The translations under genes and the position numbers were made by a program. Under the pieces are notes generated by a model. The model was not told the DNA's origin, made no database searches, and was given only the letters and a program-made list of their open reading frames with translations. A stretch of 64,000 bases of DNA from Eubacteriales bacterium (lineage in GTDB: Bacteria; Bacillota; Clostridia; Oscillospirales; Butyricicoccaceae), in assembly GCA_030539335.1 (NCBI GenBank), contig JAUNSG010000009.1, forward strand, positions 1 through 64,000. The letters run 5' to 3'. This document shows, piece by piece, positions 34,960 through 44,011 of the stretch (position 1 is the first letter of the stretch; each line of letters opens with the position of its first letter).

Positions 34960-34988
34960 AGTATAAAACCAGCCCAATATGAAGTCAA
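34960..34988 (-). promoter_or_regulatory. Promoter of the candidate RNA
   Basis: TTGACT (34983-34988), 17 bases, TATACT (34960-34965) on the minus strand. Confidence 0.8.
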
Positions 34989-35090
34989 TATCCCCTAAAA
35001 AAGTTCGCTTTTTTGCTTAACTTTGCAATTCCGATTTTCAGCATACTACACAGCAAAACCCGGGATTTTTCGTTCAAAAAACTGTGACAT

Positions 35091-35119
35091 GTGACAAACC
35101 AGATTTTCTGTGGTATACT
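35091..35119 (+). promoter_or_regulatory. Promoter for the LacI-family regulator
   Basis: GTGACA (35091-35096), 17 bases, TGG-TATACT (35111-35119, extended -10). TGTGACATGTGACA just upstream contains a short repeat that might be an operator. Confidence 0.7.
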
Positions 35120-35153
35120 GAATCCAACCAGATAAAAAAGGAGTTCCCTACAT

Positions 35154-36161
35154 ATGAAACCCACGATCCGCTCCATCGCCCAAATGGCCGGTGTCTCGCG
35201 CGGCACCGTCAGCCGGGTGGTCAACCATCAGCCGAATGTCAACCCGAAGGTGCGCGCCCGCGTAGAGAAAATCATCGAGCAGACCGGCTACCGTCCGGTC
35301 GAATCCACAGATTCCCCCCTGGTCACTATCGGTGTTTTAATCCCCTATTGGCCGGATGACTATTTCATCCGGCAGACGCAGGAGGGTATCCGGCGTGCAC
35401 AGCGCCTGCTGCATCCCCGTGAGGTGACGGTATTGGTCTGTCAGCTAAAAACCCGTTCCGATGAGGAATGCATCCGCGCCTGTGAGGAGTTTGTCCAGCA
35501 GGGGGTACAGGGAATTGTGTTCAACTCGCTGGACAACTACCTGCTGCAAGCGGAAATCGACTCACTGATCCAGCGCGGAATCAAGGTCATCACGTACAAT
35601 TCCGACCTGCCGTCTTCCAGCCGTCTCTGTCACGTCGGACAGGACGTTTTGAAATCCGGACGCATTGCCGCCGGTCTGATGGCACGCAGTGTCCGTCCAC
35701 ACGACCAGCTCCTGCTCGTCACCGGTGATCTGGAATTCCGCACCCACCGCGTGCGCATCAATGGGTTTATCGAACGTCTGAAGGAGCTTGGCTTCCGTGA
35801 CAACTCCTATCGCCTTGTCGAATGCAACGAGGACGAGCAGCTCACCTACAATGCCGTCAAAGACGCGCTGCACACCATGCCGAATCTGCGCGGCATTTAC
35901 ATGGGTACCGAGAGTGTGCGCGGCTGTGTGCACGCCCTGCAGGGAGTCACCTCCCCACTGGCGGTTGTCTGCAACGACCTCACCCCCTTTGCCCGGCAGC
36001 AGCTTCGCCGTGGACGCATCGACTTTGTCATTGAGCAGGACTTCCCCAGCGAGGTCTATGAGGCGCTGCTTCTTCTGGCACAGCTTCTCCTCTACCACCG
36101 CCCGATCCGCCGCACACTCCGTCATGTCAACACGAGCATTGTGACACCGGAGGCGCTGTAA
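35154..36161 (+). CDS. LacI-family transcriptional regulator
   Basis: 335 residues. N-terminal helix-turn-helix and hinge (IRSIAQMAGVSRGTVSRVVN, then VRARVEKIIEQTGYRP), followed by a periplasmic-binding-protein-like sugar domain (about 60-335). Members usually repress sugar uptake genes. No sugar gene is adjacent, so it may act at a distance or on itself. AAAGGAG lies 10 bases before the ATG. The divergent neighbour is the candidate RNA promoter, about 170 bases away. Ends at a terminator. Confidence 0.92.
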   Translation: MKPTIRSIAQMAGVSRGTVSRVVNHQPNVNPKVRARVEKIIEQTGYRPVESTDSPLVTIGVLIPYWPDDYFIRQTQEGIRRAQRLLHPREVTVLVCQLKTRSDEECIRACEEFVQQGVQGIVFNSLDNYLLQAEIDSLIQRGIKVITYNSDLPSSSRLCHVGQDVLKSGRIAAGLMARSVRPHDQLLLVTGDLEFRTHRVRINGFIERLKELGFRDNSYRLVECNEDEQLTYNAVKDALHTMPNLRGIYMGTESVRGCVHALQGVTSPLAVVCNDLTPFARQQLRRGRIDFVIEQDFPSEVYEALLLLAQLLLYHRPIRRTLRHVNTSIVTPEAL

Positions 36162-36175
36162 ACATCATTTCCAAC

Positions 36176-36220
36176 AAAAAACGGGAGTCCGACACACAAT
36201 CGGGCTCCCGCTGTTTTTTC
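36176..36220. terminator. Terminator after the LacI-family gene
   Basis: CGGGAG-CCGA / TCGG-CTCCCG stem (36182-36210) with A run before and T run after; serves both convergent genes. Confidence 0.88.
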
Positions 36221-36234
36221 CAACAAGGACTGTA

Positions 36235-36627
36235 TTATTTCTCCTCCATGACCTCGCTGAGCGCTTCACAGCCCAGCAGGACGGTTTGGAGACAGCGCGT
36301 CTCCGGCGTCTTATACTTGCGCATCAGGTTCTTACATTGGGTATCGCCGAGAATCCGGTTAAACGCCGCCACCAGCTTGGTTGTCTTCGCACGCAGCTCC
36401 GGTGTCTGATGGGCACGATCCTCCACAAGGGCCGCACTGATCGCACAGATGCCGCCGCACAACGCACCACATGCCTGGCCGCAGCCCATGCCGCCGCCAA
36501 AGCCGGCGGCTAAGCGGATCGCCTCGTCGTCCAGTCCCAGATGATACTCGTCGTTCGCCGCATGGAGAATGGTCTCCGCACAGTTGTAGTTCTCGTTGTA
36601 ATATTTCTCCGCACGCTCTTTCAGCAT
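36235..36627 (-). CDS. C_GCAxxG_C_C-family cysteine-rich protein
   Basis: 130 residues. The spaced cysteines NCAET, FGGGMGCGQACGALCGGICA, C near 105 and C near 118 fit the C_GCAxxG_C_C family (putative redox or metal-binding). Members are common in anaerobes and occur near electron transfer or metal-related genes; function unknown. The ATG at 36627 has AGGAGG about 7 bases upstream; a longer frame to 36684 lacks a ribosome site. Next to rpmE but separated by that gene's terminator. Confidence 0.87.
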   Translation of the reverse strand: MLKERAEKYYNENYNCAETILHAANDEYHLGLDDEAIRLAAGFGGGMGCGQACGALCGGICAISAALVEDRAHQTPELRAKTTKLVAAFNRILGDTQCKNLMRKYKTPETRCLQTVLLGCEALSEVMEEK

Positions 36628-36679
36628 ACCGTCTCCTCCTATCGAATCCTTCCTACATCGCTTTCCCGTTATTCGGATA

Positions 36680-36711
36680 ATCAAAAACCCGCCTTATACA
36701 AGACGGGTTCA
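36680..36711 (-). terminator. Terminator after rpmE
   Basis: AACCCG/CGGGTT stem (36687-36709) with a T run on the minus strand. Confidence 0.8.
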
Positions 36712-36716
36712 CTTGA

Positions 36717-36920
36717 TTACTTGTCCAGATTAAATCTTCTCTTAAAGCGGTCAACACGTCCACCGGTATCAACCAGCTTCTGCTTGCCGGTGAAGAACGG
36801 ATGGCACTTCGAGCAAATCTCGACGGAAATGTTCTGCTTGGTAGAAGCAGTCTCATATACAGCACCACAGGCGCAACGAATCGTAGTCGGAACGTAGTTC
36901 GGATGGATTCCTTCCTTCAT
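36717..36920 (-). CDS. rpmE: 50S ribosomal protein L31, zinc-binding type
   Basis: 67 residues. The four cysteines in [10 protein letters not shown] and [14 protein letters not shown] bind zinc, so this is the zinc-containing form, which usually serves as the zinc-replete version. Full family length, monocistronic. AGGTG-rich ribosome site before ATG 36920; promoter at 36965-36993. Confidence 0.96.
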   Translation of the reverse strand: MKEGIHPNYVPTTIRCACGAVYETASTKQNISVEICSKCHPFFTGKQKLVDTGGRVDRFKRRFNLDK

Positions 36921-36964
36921 CTTTGATTCACCTCTTTCCGCATAAGCCTTACAGTCGTGAAATT

Positions 36965-36993
36965 ATGATATCACACCAGGAAACGAATTGCAA
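36965..36993 (-). promoter_or_regulatory. Promoter for rpmE
   Basis: TTGCAA (36988-36993), 17 bases, TGA-TATCAT (minus strand; -10 at 36965-36970). Confidence 0.7.
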
Positions 36994-37055
36994 GACAAAT
37001 TTTCGTTTCAACGTGTATTTTTTTGCGGCATTGTGATTCCCTGTGCCGATTTTTC

Positions 37056-40000
37056 TCACCATTTGCCTCGTATGGTGTCTTTCACGCGGACGGCCTTTCC
37101 GGTGTGCAGGAAAAACAGCACACACGCCGTCACAGGCCGGTCAAAGACCTCCTGCACCGCCCGCCGGTAGGCCGCAAGCTGCGGCTGATACCGCGCCGCG
37201 CGCGCGGTCTCCTGTCCCGGACGCACGCGGTCGGTCTTGAAATCCACGATCACAATGCCATCCCTGGTTTCGTACATACAGTCCACCACACCCTGCAGCA
37301 GTACTTCTTCCCCCGGCATCTCCGCCGCTTCGGGGAAATAATCCCCCGCGGGAACGAGCACCGAGAATTTAAATTCGCGCTGGCAGTTTCCACCCGCCTG
37401 CATCTGGGCAAACAGCGGCGAATCAAAGAACCGTGCAATCGCGTCAAGCGAAATGCAGTCCGCCTGCTCCTCACGCAGAATATGGTTCTCCCGCAGGCGG
37501 GCCAGCTCTCCCTTGCGCCCTTCCGGTGTGGTACACCGTGCAAAATCACAGAACTGCAGGAACAAATGATGTGCTGTGCCGATTTCCGATGCCGACATCG
37601 GACGCTCACGGCGCACAAAGCAGGGACGCCGCAGCGGTTCTGCCGGTCGGCGCGGCGGCATCGTCCCTTCCCCCGCCTCCTCTGCCTTGTAGCCCGCCGC
37701 AATCGCCGTCGCGGTCAGCTTGGATGGCAGCGATGCCAGAGCCTCCGCCGCATACGGCACCAGTTCGGGCACCTCAACCTCATCCGCCCGTGCTTTAAAC
37801 GACGAGAGCTCAACAGTATCCGGCTCGATCTCCTGGCCAAGCTGCGTATATGGGATCAGCTCGACGCGCCAGCTGTTGTCCTCCCGGAGCCGTACCTCCG
37901 GCGGCGAGACACACAGCGCACGCAGCAGCTGCATGGACGGATGGCACAGCATCGTGACACCGACCCAGGTGCTGTACTGCCGCACTGCGCCCAGCGCATA
38001 CGGCGGGATCGGATCGAGCGACGCGAGCAGTTCCCAGCTCCGTACCGTCCGTTCCAGATTATCAAACGAGGCGGTCAGGATCAGCTTTTCCTTCGCCCGC
38101 GTCATCGCAACATACAAGATGCGCAGCTCTTCACTGACGTTCTCCTGCCGCGTCCGTGCCGCCAGCGCCAGCCGGTCCACACCATCGTATTCCAGCCCGC
38201 GATCCACATCACGGCATTTCATCGCAATCCCCAGCTCCTCATGCAGCAGCACTGGTCGCTTGAGATCGGTCTCATTAAACCGCTTGCTGCAATCGGTCAA
38301 AAGCACGATCGGGAATTCCAATCCCTTGGATTTGTGGATCGTCATGATGCGCACCGCGTCCACCGCACCGGTGCCGCCGGCAACCGTCAGTCCGCGGTCC
38401 TGCTCACGCAGGTCACGCATGGCGCGCACAAAGGCAAACAACCCGCGGCTTCCACCCGCTTCAAACTGCATCGCGCGCTGAAGCAGTACGGTCAGATTGC
38501 GCTGCCGGTTCTTTCCGCCCGGCATGGCGCCGTATACCGCCATCGCATCGGTCTCGTTGATGAGTTGTCCCAGCAGCTCATGTACCGGCAAATCGGATGC
38601 GATGAGCCGCCAGGTATCCAGCCGCTCACAAAAGTCCCGCACGGTTTCGTGTCCCTCTGCCGAGGCACGCAGGGCGGTGTAAAAATCGCACTCCGGCTGC
38701 ACCAGCCGAATTTCCGCCAGCTCCTCTTCCGAGAACCCGAACAGCGGCGAGCGCAGTACCGCCAGCAGCGGAAGATCCTGATGCGGATTGTCCAGCACCT
38801 CCAGCAGAGACAGCAGAACCAGCACCTCCGGCGTGTGCAGAATCTCGTCCTCTGCGTCGCCCGAAGCGGTAATGCCATAGCGCAGCAGAGCCTTTTGATA
38901 AATCGGCATCCGCATACTCACCGAACGCATCAGGATCACAAAATCCTCCGGCCGGCATGGACGCAACGTGCGGCTCTCCTTGTCCGTCACACGGAACCCA
39001 CTGTCCAGCATCGACCGGATTTTGCGCGCACAGAAATCCGCCTCGAGCTGGATGCGTTCGGGGGCATCCTCATCCTCCGATCCGGTTTCCAGCAGGCACA
39101 GCTCCGTGCGGTAATCCTCCTGGCTCTCCGGATACACGGCGCCCGGATACAGCGCCTCCCGCTCGGTATAATCCAGATCGCCGAGCGATTCGCTCATTAC
39201 GTTGGCAAACAGGGTGTTGACACTCGCCAGCACCTGCGGGCGGGAGCGGAAGTTTTTCGACAGCACGATGCGCCGCGGCGCATCATCAAACACCGCCTCC
39301 GCATCGCGGAACGTCTTATATTTCTGCAAAAAAATCCCCGGATTGGCCTGACGGAACCGGTAAATGCTCTGCTTCACGTCGCCAACCATGAAGATGTTGC
39401 TTTCCTTTTCGCTCACTGCGCGGAAAATCGCATCCTGTACCGCGTTGGTGTCCTGATACTCATCGACCATGATCTCCGTGAAGTGGATCTCCCGCGCCAA
39501 TCTGGTCGGCTGTCCATCCGGCCCAACCAGCAATTTGAGCGCAAAATGCTCCAAATCATTAAAATCAAGCAGAGAGCGCCGCTGTTTCTCCTCCGCAAAC
39601 GCATCGGAAAACTCCTGTACCGTGTCGCACAGCGCCGCCACTGCGGGCGCCATGCGCCCCAAATCCTCTCGGATCTCGTCCTCGTTCAGACAGAGTACCT
39701 TCTCTGTCATCTCCTTGGAGAGCGACTTCCACACCTCGCGCATATCCTTGAGCCGCTTGAGAAAGTCCGGGTCGGGATACTGCCGCACGCTGCCCAGCCG
39801 CGCGCGGGATTTGTTGATCCTGCGGCACTGCTCCGCCGCCGCATCCCATGCGCCATCTTCCAACAGGGTCAGCAGAGTGCGTGCGTCGCTCTCATCCTGT
39901 GCAAATGCCGGGCCGTACTTCTCCCGGACATCCGGGGCGGAATCCATCTCGTCCTGCGCTCCATGCAGCATGGCGAGGCCGTATTTGGTCATCTCGATCG

Positions 40001-40655
40001 CCTGCGTGAGCAGCTGCTTGCCCCACGGCGTGTCCGCAAACCGGTCGAACGGCTGCGAAAAGCTGTCTTTGTAGCGCTCCAGCTCCGCGCGCGGATCGGG
40101 TGAGCATTGCAGCGTGTGGAAGGTCTCCAGAATGACCTCCATCAATCGCCGGTCGTCGCGCCCGGCGCCCATGACGTCCGCCAGCAGGCCGAACCCCGGC
40201 TCGTCCTCACTGTATTTGCGCTCCAAAACCTCCTCCAGAACCTCGGTCTGGATACTCTCAATCTGACTCTCATCCGCCATACCGAAATCCGGTGTGAGAC
40301 CCAGTTCGTTGTAGTGCTCGCGCAGCAGGGACATGCAGTAGGCATGTACCGTCGTGATCTGTGCCCGGTGCACCAGCAGGAGCTGGCGGCGCAGAGGAAC
40401 ACTGGCGGGATTGTTCGCGACCAGTTCCGTGAGGGCCTCGGCAATTTTGCCGCGCATCTCACTGGCTGCCGCGCGCGTATAGGTCACGATCAGGAAGGAA
40501 TCGATGTCACACGGCTGCTCTGTGTCCGCGATGCGGCGCAGGACGCGCTCGACGAGCACCGCGGTTTTGCCCGAACCGGCTGCCGCCGAAACCAGCAGCG
40601 TGCCGCCGCGGTTCGCAATGACCTGTTTTTGTTGTTCGGTCCAATTGGTACTCAT
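37056..40655 (-). CDS. addA: ATP-dependent helicase/nuclease subunit A
   Basis: 1199 residues. 3'-5' UvrD-type helicase and nuclease subunit of AddAB, which resects double-strand breaks to Chi sites for recombination. Walker A SAAAGSGKTAVLVERVL near the start, helicase motif II VDEYQDTNAVQD, motif III VGDVKQSIYRFR, motif VI VAMTRAKEKLIL, and a RecB-type nuclease with IVDFKTDRVRPG at the C-terminus. The ATG at 40655 has AAAGGAGGG upstream and overlaps the addB stop by four bases; a frame to 40694 overlaps addB further and is rejected. Long frames on the opposite strand are shadows. Confidence 0.95.
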   Translation of the reverse strand: MSTNWTEQQKQVIANRGGTLLVSAAAGSGKTAVLVERVLRRIADTEQPCDIDSFLIVTYTRAAASEMRGKIAEALTELVANNPASVPLRRQLLLVHRAQITTVHAYCMSLLREHYNELGLTPDFGMADESQIESIQTEVLEEVLERKYSEDEPGFGLLADVMGAGRDDRRLMEVILETFHTLQCSPDPRAELERYKDSFSQPFDRFADTPWGKQLLTQAIEMTKYGLAMLHGAQDEMDSAPDVREKYGPAFAQDESDARTLLTLLEDGAWDAAAEQCRRINKSRARLGSVRQYPDPDFLKRLKDMREVWKSLSKEMTEKVLCLNEDEIREDLGRMAPAVAALCDTVQEFSDAFAEEKQRRSLLDFNDLEHFALKLLVGPDGQPTRLAREIHFTEIMVDEYQDTNAVQDAIFRAVSEKESNIFMVGDVKQSIYRFRQANPGIFLQKYKTFRDAEAVFDDAPRRIVLSKNFRSRPQVLASVNTLFANVMSESLGDLDYTEREALYPGAVYPESQEDYRTELCLLETGSEDEDAPERIQLEADFCARKIRSMLDSGFRVTDKESRTLRPCRPEDFVILMRSVSMRMPIYQKALLRYGITASGDAEDEILHTPEVLVLLSLLEVLDNPHQDLPLLAVLRSPLFGFSEEELAEIRLVQPECDFYTALRASAEGHETVRDFCERLDTWRLIASDLPVHELLGQLINETDAMAVYGAMPGGKNRQRNLTVLLQRAMQFEAGGSRGLFAFVRAMRDLREQDRGLTVAGGTGAVDAVRIMTIHKSKGLEFPIVLLTDCSKRFNETDLKRPVLLHEELGIAMKCRDVDRGLEYDGVDRLALAARTRQENVSEELRILYVAMTRAKEKLILTASFDNLERTVRSWELLASLDPIPPYALGAVRQYSTWVGVTMLCHPSMQLLRALCVSPPEVRLREDNSWRVELIPYTQLGQEIEPDTVELSSFKARADEVEVPELVPYAAEALASLPSKLTATAIAAGYKAEEAGEGTMPPRRPAEPLRRPCFVRRERPMSASEIGTAHHLFLQFCDFARCTTPEGRKGELARLRENHILREEQADCISLDAIARFFDSPLFAQMQAGGNCQREFKFSVLVPAGDYFPEAAEMPGEEVLLQGVVDCMYETRDGIVIVDFKTDRVRPGQETARAARYQPQLAAYRRAVQEVFDRPVTACVLFFLHTGKAVRVKDTIRGKW

Positions 40656-43600
40656 CGTGTTCCCTCCTTTCCGCTCTGCTCCAGAGATTCCCAAACTTCC
40701 GCTGCCGGCCGCTGATACGCCGGCCGCCCGTGATCGCCGAGCGTCTCGTCATACTGACACACCGCGGCATAAGGGCACCACGTACACGCGGTGTTCTGTT
40801 TGCCCTGCACGATCGGCTCGGCTTCCACACTGCCCTCGAGCAGCTCCTGTCCCATACCCTTCAGCGTCTTTTGCATGTGGCGGTACAGCTTGCCCAGCTG
40901 CTCCATCGACGCCAAACTGCTGCGGGAGGCGGCCTTCCATGTGCCGTCCTTCTTCACGCCGACCGGCAGAAAACGTCCGTCGCCCTCCATGCCGTGTTCC
41001 ATCGCCTCCAGCACCTCCGGGTCATCCAGAAGCAGACCGGAACGGCGCAGCAGCTTTTCACGCATGTCGTGCAGCGCCTGGTCATCAATGCCGCGCGGGG
41101 CACTGACAACGCTTTCCTTCGTCGGGACATACAGCGCACCGGCTGTCTCAATCGAGTCAAATTGAGTCTTCAGCTTATTGCGGTAGCGTGCCGCCGCGCT
41201 GTCCTTCACCGCAAACAGATAGATCATCAGCTGCATATTCAGTCCGTACCAAAGGTCGGACAATTCAAACTTCTTCGTACCGCTCTTATAGTCCATCACG
41301 CGGACATAGAGGCGGTTGTCCTTGATATATCCATCCACGCGGTCGACCTTTCCGACCAACTCGAGCTGACCGTATTCGCCCTCCATGACGATCGCGGGCA
41401 GGTCGCCATGGCCGGAAAAGCTCAGTTCAAAATCCAACGGGCGAAACTCCGAACACGCCAGCTCCTCCATGAGATTGTCCAAAATCCGATCCAGCGTCCG
41501 TACCAGGCGGCGGAACAGATAGCGGAACCGTTCGGAGTGGTTCTCCATGCCGCCGAGAAATGCCTCGACGTATTCCTTCGTCCATGCCTCCGCCGAGGTG
41601 CGCACCGCTTCCCGCGACACACCGCGCCATTCGCCATTTGGCCCGAGCACCTCTTTGAGCACATGCTCCAGGACATAATGCAAAAACGTACCGCTCTCCG
41701 GTGCATCGAATGCCGCCCGGCGACGCTCCTGCGCGCGCAAACCATAGCGCACAAAATACGCAAACCGGCAGCGCGAAAACGAATCCAGCCGCGACGCGGT
41801 CAGGCGGATTTTCTCGCCGTACAGGCCGCGCACCGTCTCCTTATTGTTCAGCGGGCCGCGCCGTTTTCCGGCCGTCTGTTCCGGCGTCCTGTCCCCCAGC
41901 TCGCGCAGTGCGGCCAGCGCCGCGGGCGTGCGGTCCCCACCGCGGGCCCGGCAGGCCAGCTCAAACCGCGGGCGGGATGCTTCCAGCCGGTACACGCTGT
42001 CCAATTCGCTCTCCCGCGTCAGCGGAACACCATCCAGCAGGCGGCGGACAGATCCGATCAAATAAGAAGGACGCATTTCCCCGTCTGCCCCCACGGTCAT
42101 CCAGGAGAGCAGCAAGCTGGTCCTGGCCGACGCCAGCACCCGGTAGATCGCACTGTTCTCTCGCATCAGGCGGTCTTCCCCGGTTTCCAGTTCAATTTCC
42201 AACCCGAGCAGCTCCCCGCGCTCGCTGTCTGTCAGAATGCCGCCGGCACCGCCCGCCGCGGGCAGTACACCGTCGTTTACACCGAGTACGATCAAATGGG
42301 GAATGCCCGTGCGGCACACACGGTCAATCGAGCCGCAGGTCACACGATCCATCGCGATCGGGATCGTGCCGACATCGTACTCCGACAGCACCATGCGCAG
42401 CAACGCGACGAAGACCTCCGTCTCCATCTCGGCCTCCCCGCGCACCCACGCGATCTGCTCCAGCGCTTCGGTCAGGATGTCCCACAGCTGGCGGTATTCC
42501 TCCGCCGTCTGCAGCCGTCCGGCGTCCTCCTGTGCCTGTGCGCGCTGCTCGATCCGCTGCGGTGCCCCGACCGCTTCGAGGAAATCATAGACCGCCTGCA
42601 CATAGTTGAGGGCGGTTTTTGCTGTGTTGAGCGCCTCCTGCAGGGCGTTGAGCGGGGCGATCACCCGCTCCCGCAGGGCGTTGAGCTGTTCGAGCTGTGC
42701 CCGTTCCTCCTCGCTCATGACGCCGCTGAACCGTCCCGGATTGCCCTTCCACTCCTTCTGCCACATGCTTCCGCGGATACGGCGGAAGTCCACATAGTTC
42801 TCCAAAATATCGCATTCGTCCGGTTCCAGGCTCGCAAACCCGGTCTTCAAATACGAAAAAATATCCTCATACCGCCAGCCGCCGGTCAGCGTGCGCAGTG
42901 CATTCGTCACGAGGGCAAGCACCGGCTTTTGCAGGATATCATGCTTTTCACTCAAAAATACCGGCAGGTCATAGCGCGCAAAGACCTGCTCCACCACCGG
43001 TGCATAGGTGGAAAACTCCCGTGCGGTCACGACAAAATCCCGCCTTCTTGCCCCCGTCTCGCGGATAATCCGGCGGATCGCTGCCGCCGCATATTCGCAC
43101 TCGGAATAGATGTCGCCCGCCGCATGCAGCCGGACGCTCTTTCCGTCGCTCGGAACGGCTGACACTCCGGGCTGCAGACCGCATTGCTCCAAAATCCGCA
43201 GATCGTGCGGCTTCTCCATCCGGCAGCCGCCAAAATCGCGCAGCACGACCGGCTGTCCCGCACGGCCGGCCGCCGCCCGCAGCCGCGCCAGTGCAGCCAT
43301 GCTCTCCGGAAACCGCTCCGGCTCACGGCGGTCCCCGGTCAGCGTAACGGTCAAATGCACACCGTGTCCCATCAACCACGTCAGAATGTCCAGCTCCTGC
43401 CGGTTAAAGTTGTCAAAGCCGTCCAGATAGACATCGGCGCGGTCAAACAACGTGCTCTGCGGCAGCCGCTCCCGCACCCGGGTCAGCTCATCCCGCGGGT
43501 CAGGGATCTCATCCGCCGTCATGGATTCGTAGACCGAAAAAATCTGTCCCAGATCGCGCAGCTTGTCCGAAAGCGTGCCCTCCGATTCTTCCGAAGCACT

Positions 43601-44011
43601 CAGCAGAGTCTCCGGTGAGACAGACGCACATTTCAGCTCATCCATCACACCCAGCAGGTCCTTTAATACCTCCGGACGGCGCTGGGCTCCGGCATAGACC
43701 GACAGCACACCCTGTGTGCGCTGTACCGATTCGTACAGGACCATCAGCCGTCCGGCCGGTGTCAGGCTCTGATCCGCCAGACCGCCGGCCTCCGAAAAGA
43801 CGCGGTTGGCGATGCGGCGGAAGGTCAGCACCTCCGCTCCCGCCGAGCCGCGGTTGTGTGTTGCCTTCGCCAGCGCCCGTTCACAATCGTGCGAGGCCAG
43901 CTCGGGAACCAGCCAGATCTGACGGCGTTTTCCGTCTTCCAGCCCTTTTTTGATGCAAGTGAGCAGCTCGGTCGTCTTGCCGCTCCCCGCCCGGCCGATC
44001 CAGATATTCAC
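40652..44011 (-). CDS. addB: ATP-dependent nuclease subunit B
   Basis: 1119 residues. Second AddAB subunit: N-terminal pseudo-helicase with Walker A GRAGSGKT, and a C-terminal RecB-like nuclease (VMDYKSGTKKFEL) with an iron-sulphur cluster whose cysteines are one near FSRCRFAYF and three in CTWCPYAAVC. GTG start at 44011 with AGGAGG 10 bases upstream; the family starts at this VNIWIGRAGSG. Downstream gene addA is coupled through ATGA; upstream gene overlaps by four bases. Confidence 0.94.
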   Translation of the reverse strand: MNIWIGRAGSGKTTELLTCIKKGLEDGKRRQIWLVPELASHDCERALAKATHNRGSAGAEVLTFRRIANRVFSEAGGLADQSLTPAGRLMVLYESVQRTQGVLSVYAGAQRRPEVLKDLLGVMDELKCASVSPETLLSASEESEGTLSDKLRDLGQIFSVYESMTADEIPDPRDELTRVRERLPQSTLFDRADVYLDGFDNFNRQELDILTWLMGHGVHLTVTLTGDRREPERFPESMAALARLRAAAGRAGQPVVLRDFGGCRMEKPHDLRILEQCGLQPGVSAVPSDGKSVRLHAAGDIYSECEYAAAAIRRIIRETGARRRDFVVTAREFSTYAPVVEQVFARYDLPVFLSEKHDILQKPVLALVTNALRTLTGGWRYEDIFSYLKTGFASLEPDECDILENYVDFRRIRGSMWQKEWKGNPGRFSGVMSEEERAQLEQLNALRERVIAPLNALQEALNTAKTALNYVQAVYDFLEAVGAPQRIEQRAQAQEDAGRLQTAEEYRQLWDILTEALEQIAWVRGEAEMETEVFVALLRMVLSEYDVGTIPIAMDRVTCGSIDRVCRTGIPHLIVLGVNDGVLPAAGGAGGILTDSERGELLGLEIELETGEDRLMRENSAIYRVLASARTSLLLSWMTVGADGEMRPSYLIGSVRRLLDGVPLTRESELDSVYRLEASRPRFELACRARGGDRTPAALAALRELGDRTPEQTAGKRRGPLNNKETVRGLYGEKIRLTASRLDSFSRCRFAYFVRYGLRAQERRRAAFDAPESGTFLHYVLEHVLKEVLGPNGEWRGVSREAVRTSAEAWTKEYVEAFLGGMENHSERFRYLFRRLVRTLDRILDNLMEELACSEFRPLDFELSFSGHGDLPAIVMEGEYGQLELVGKVDRVDGYIKDNRLYVRVMDYKSGTKKFELSDLWYGLNMQLMIYLFAVKDSAAARYRNKLKTQFDSIETAGALYVPTKESVVSAPRGIDDQALHDMREKLLRRSGLLLDDPEVLEAMEHGMEGDGRFLPVGVKKDGTWKAASRSSLASMEQLGKLYRHMQKTLKGMGQELLEGSVEAEPIVQGKQNTACTWCPYAAVCQYDETLGDHGRPAYQRPAAEVWESLEQSGKEGTR

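Noticed and set aside
37023..40103. A plus-strand open frame of more than 1000 codons opposite addA
   Set aside because: It is a shadow of addA in high-GC DNA: rich in His, Arg and Gln, no ribosome site, no recognisable domain, while addA has all helicase motifs.
40730..43162. Plus-strand open frame of about 810 codons opposite addB
   Set aside because: Same reason; composition is that of reverse-complemented codons and addB is clearly real.
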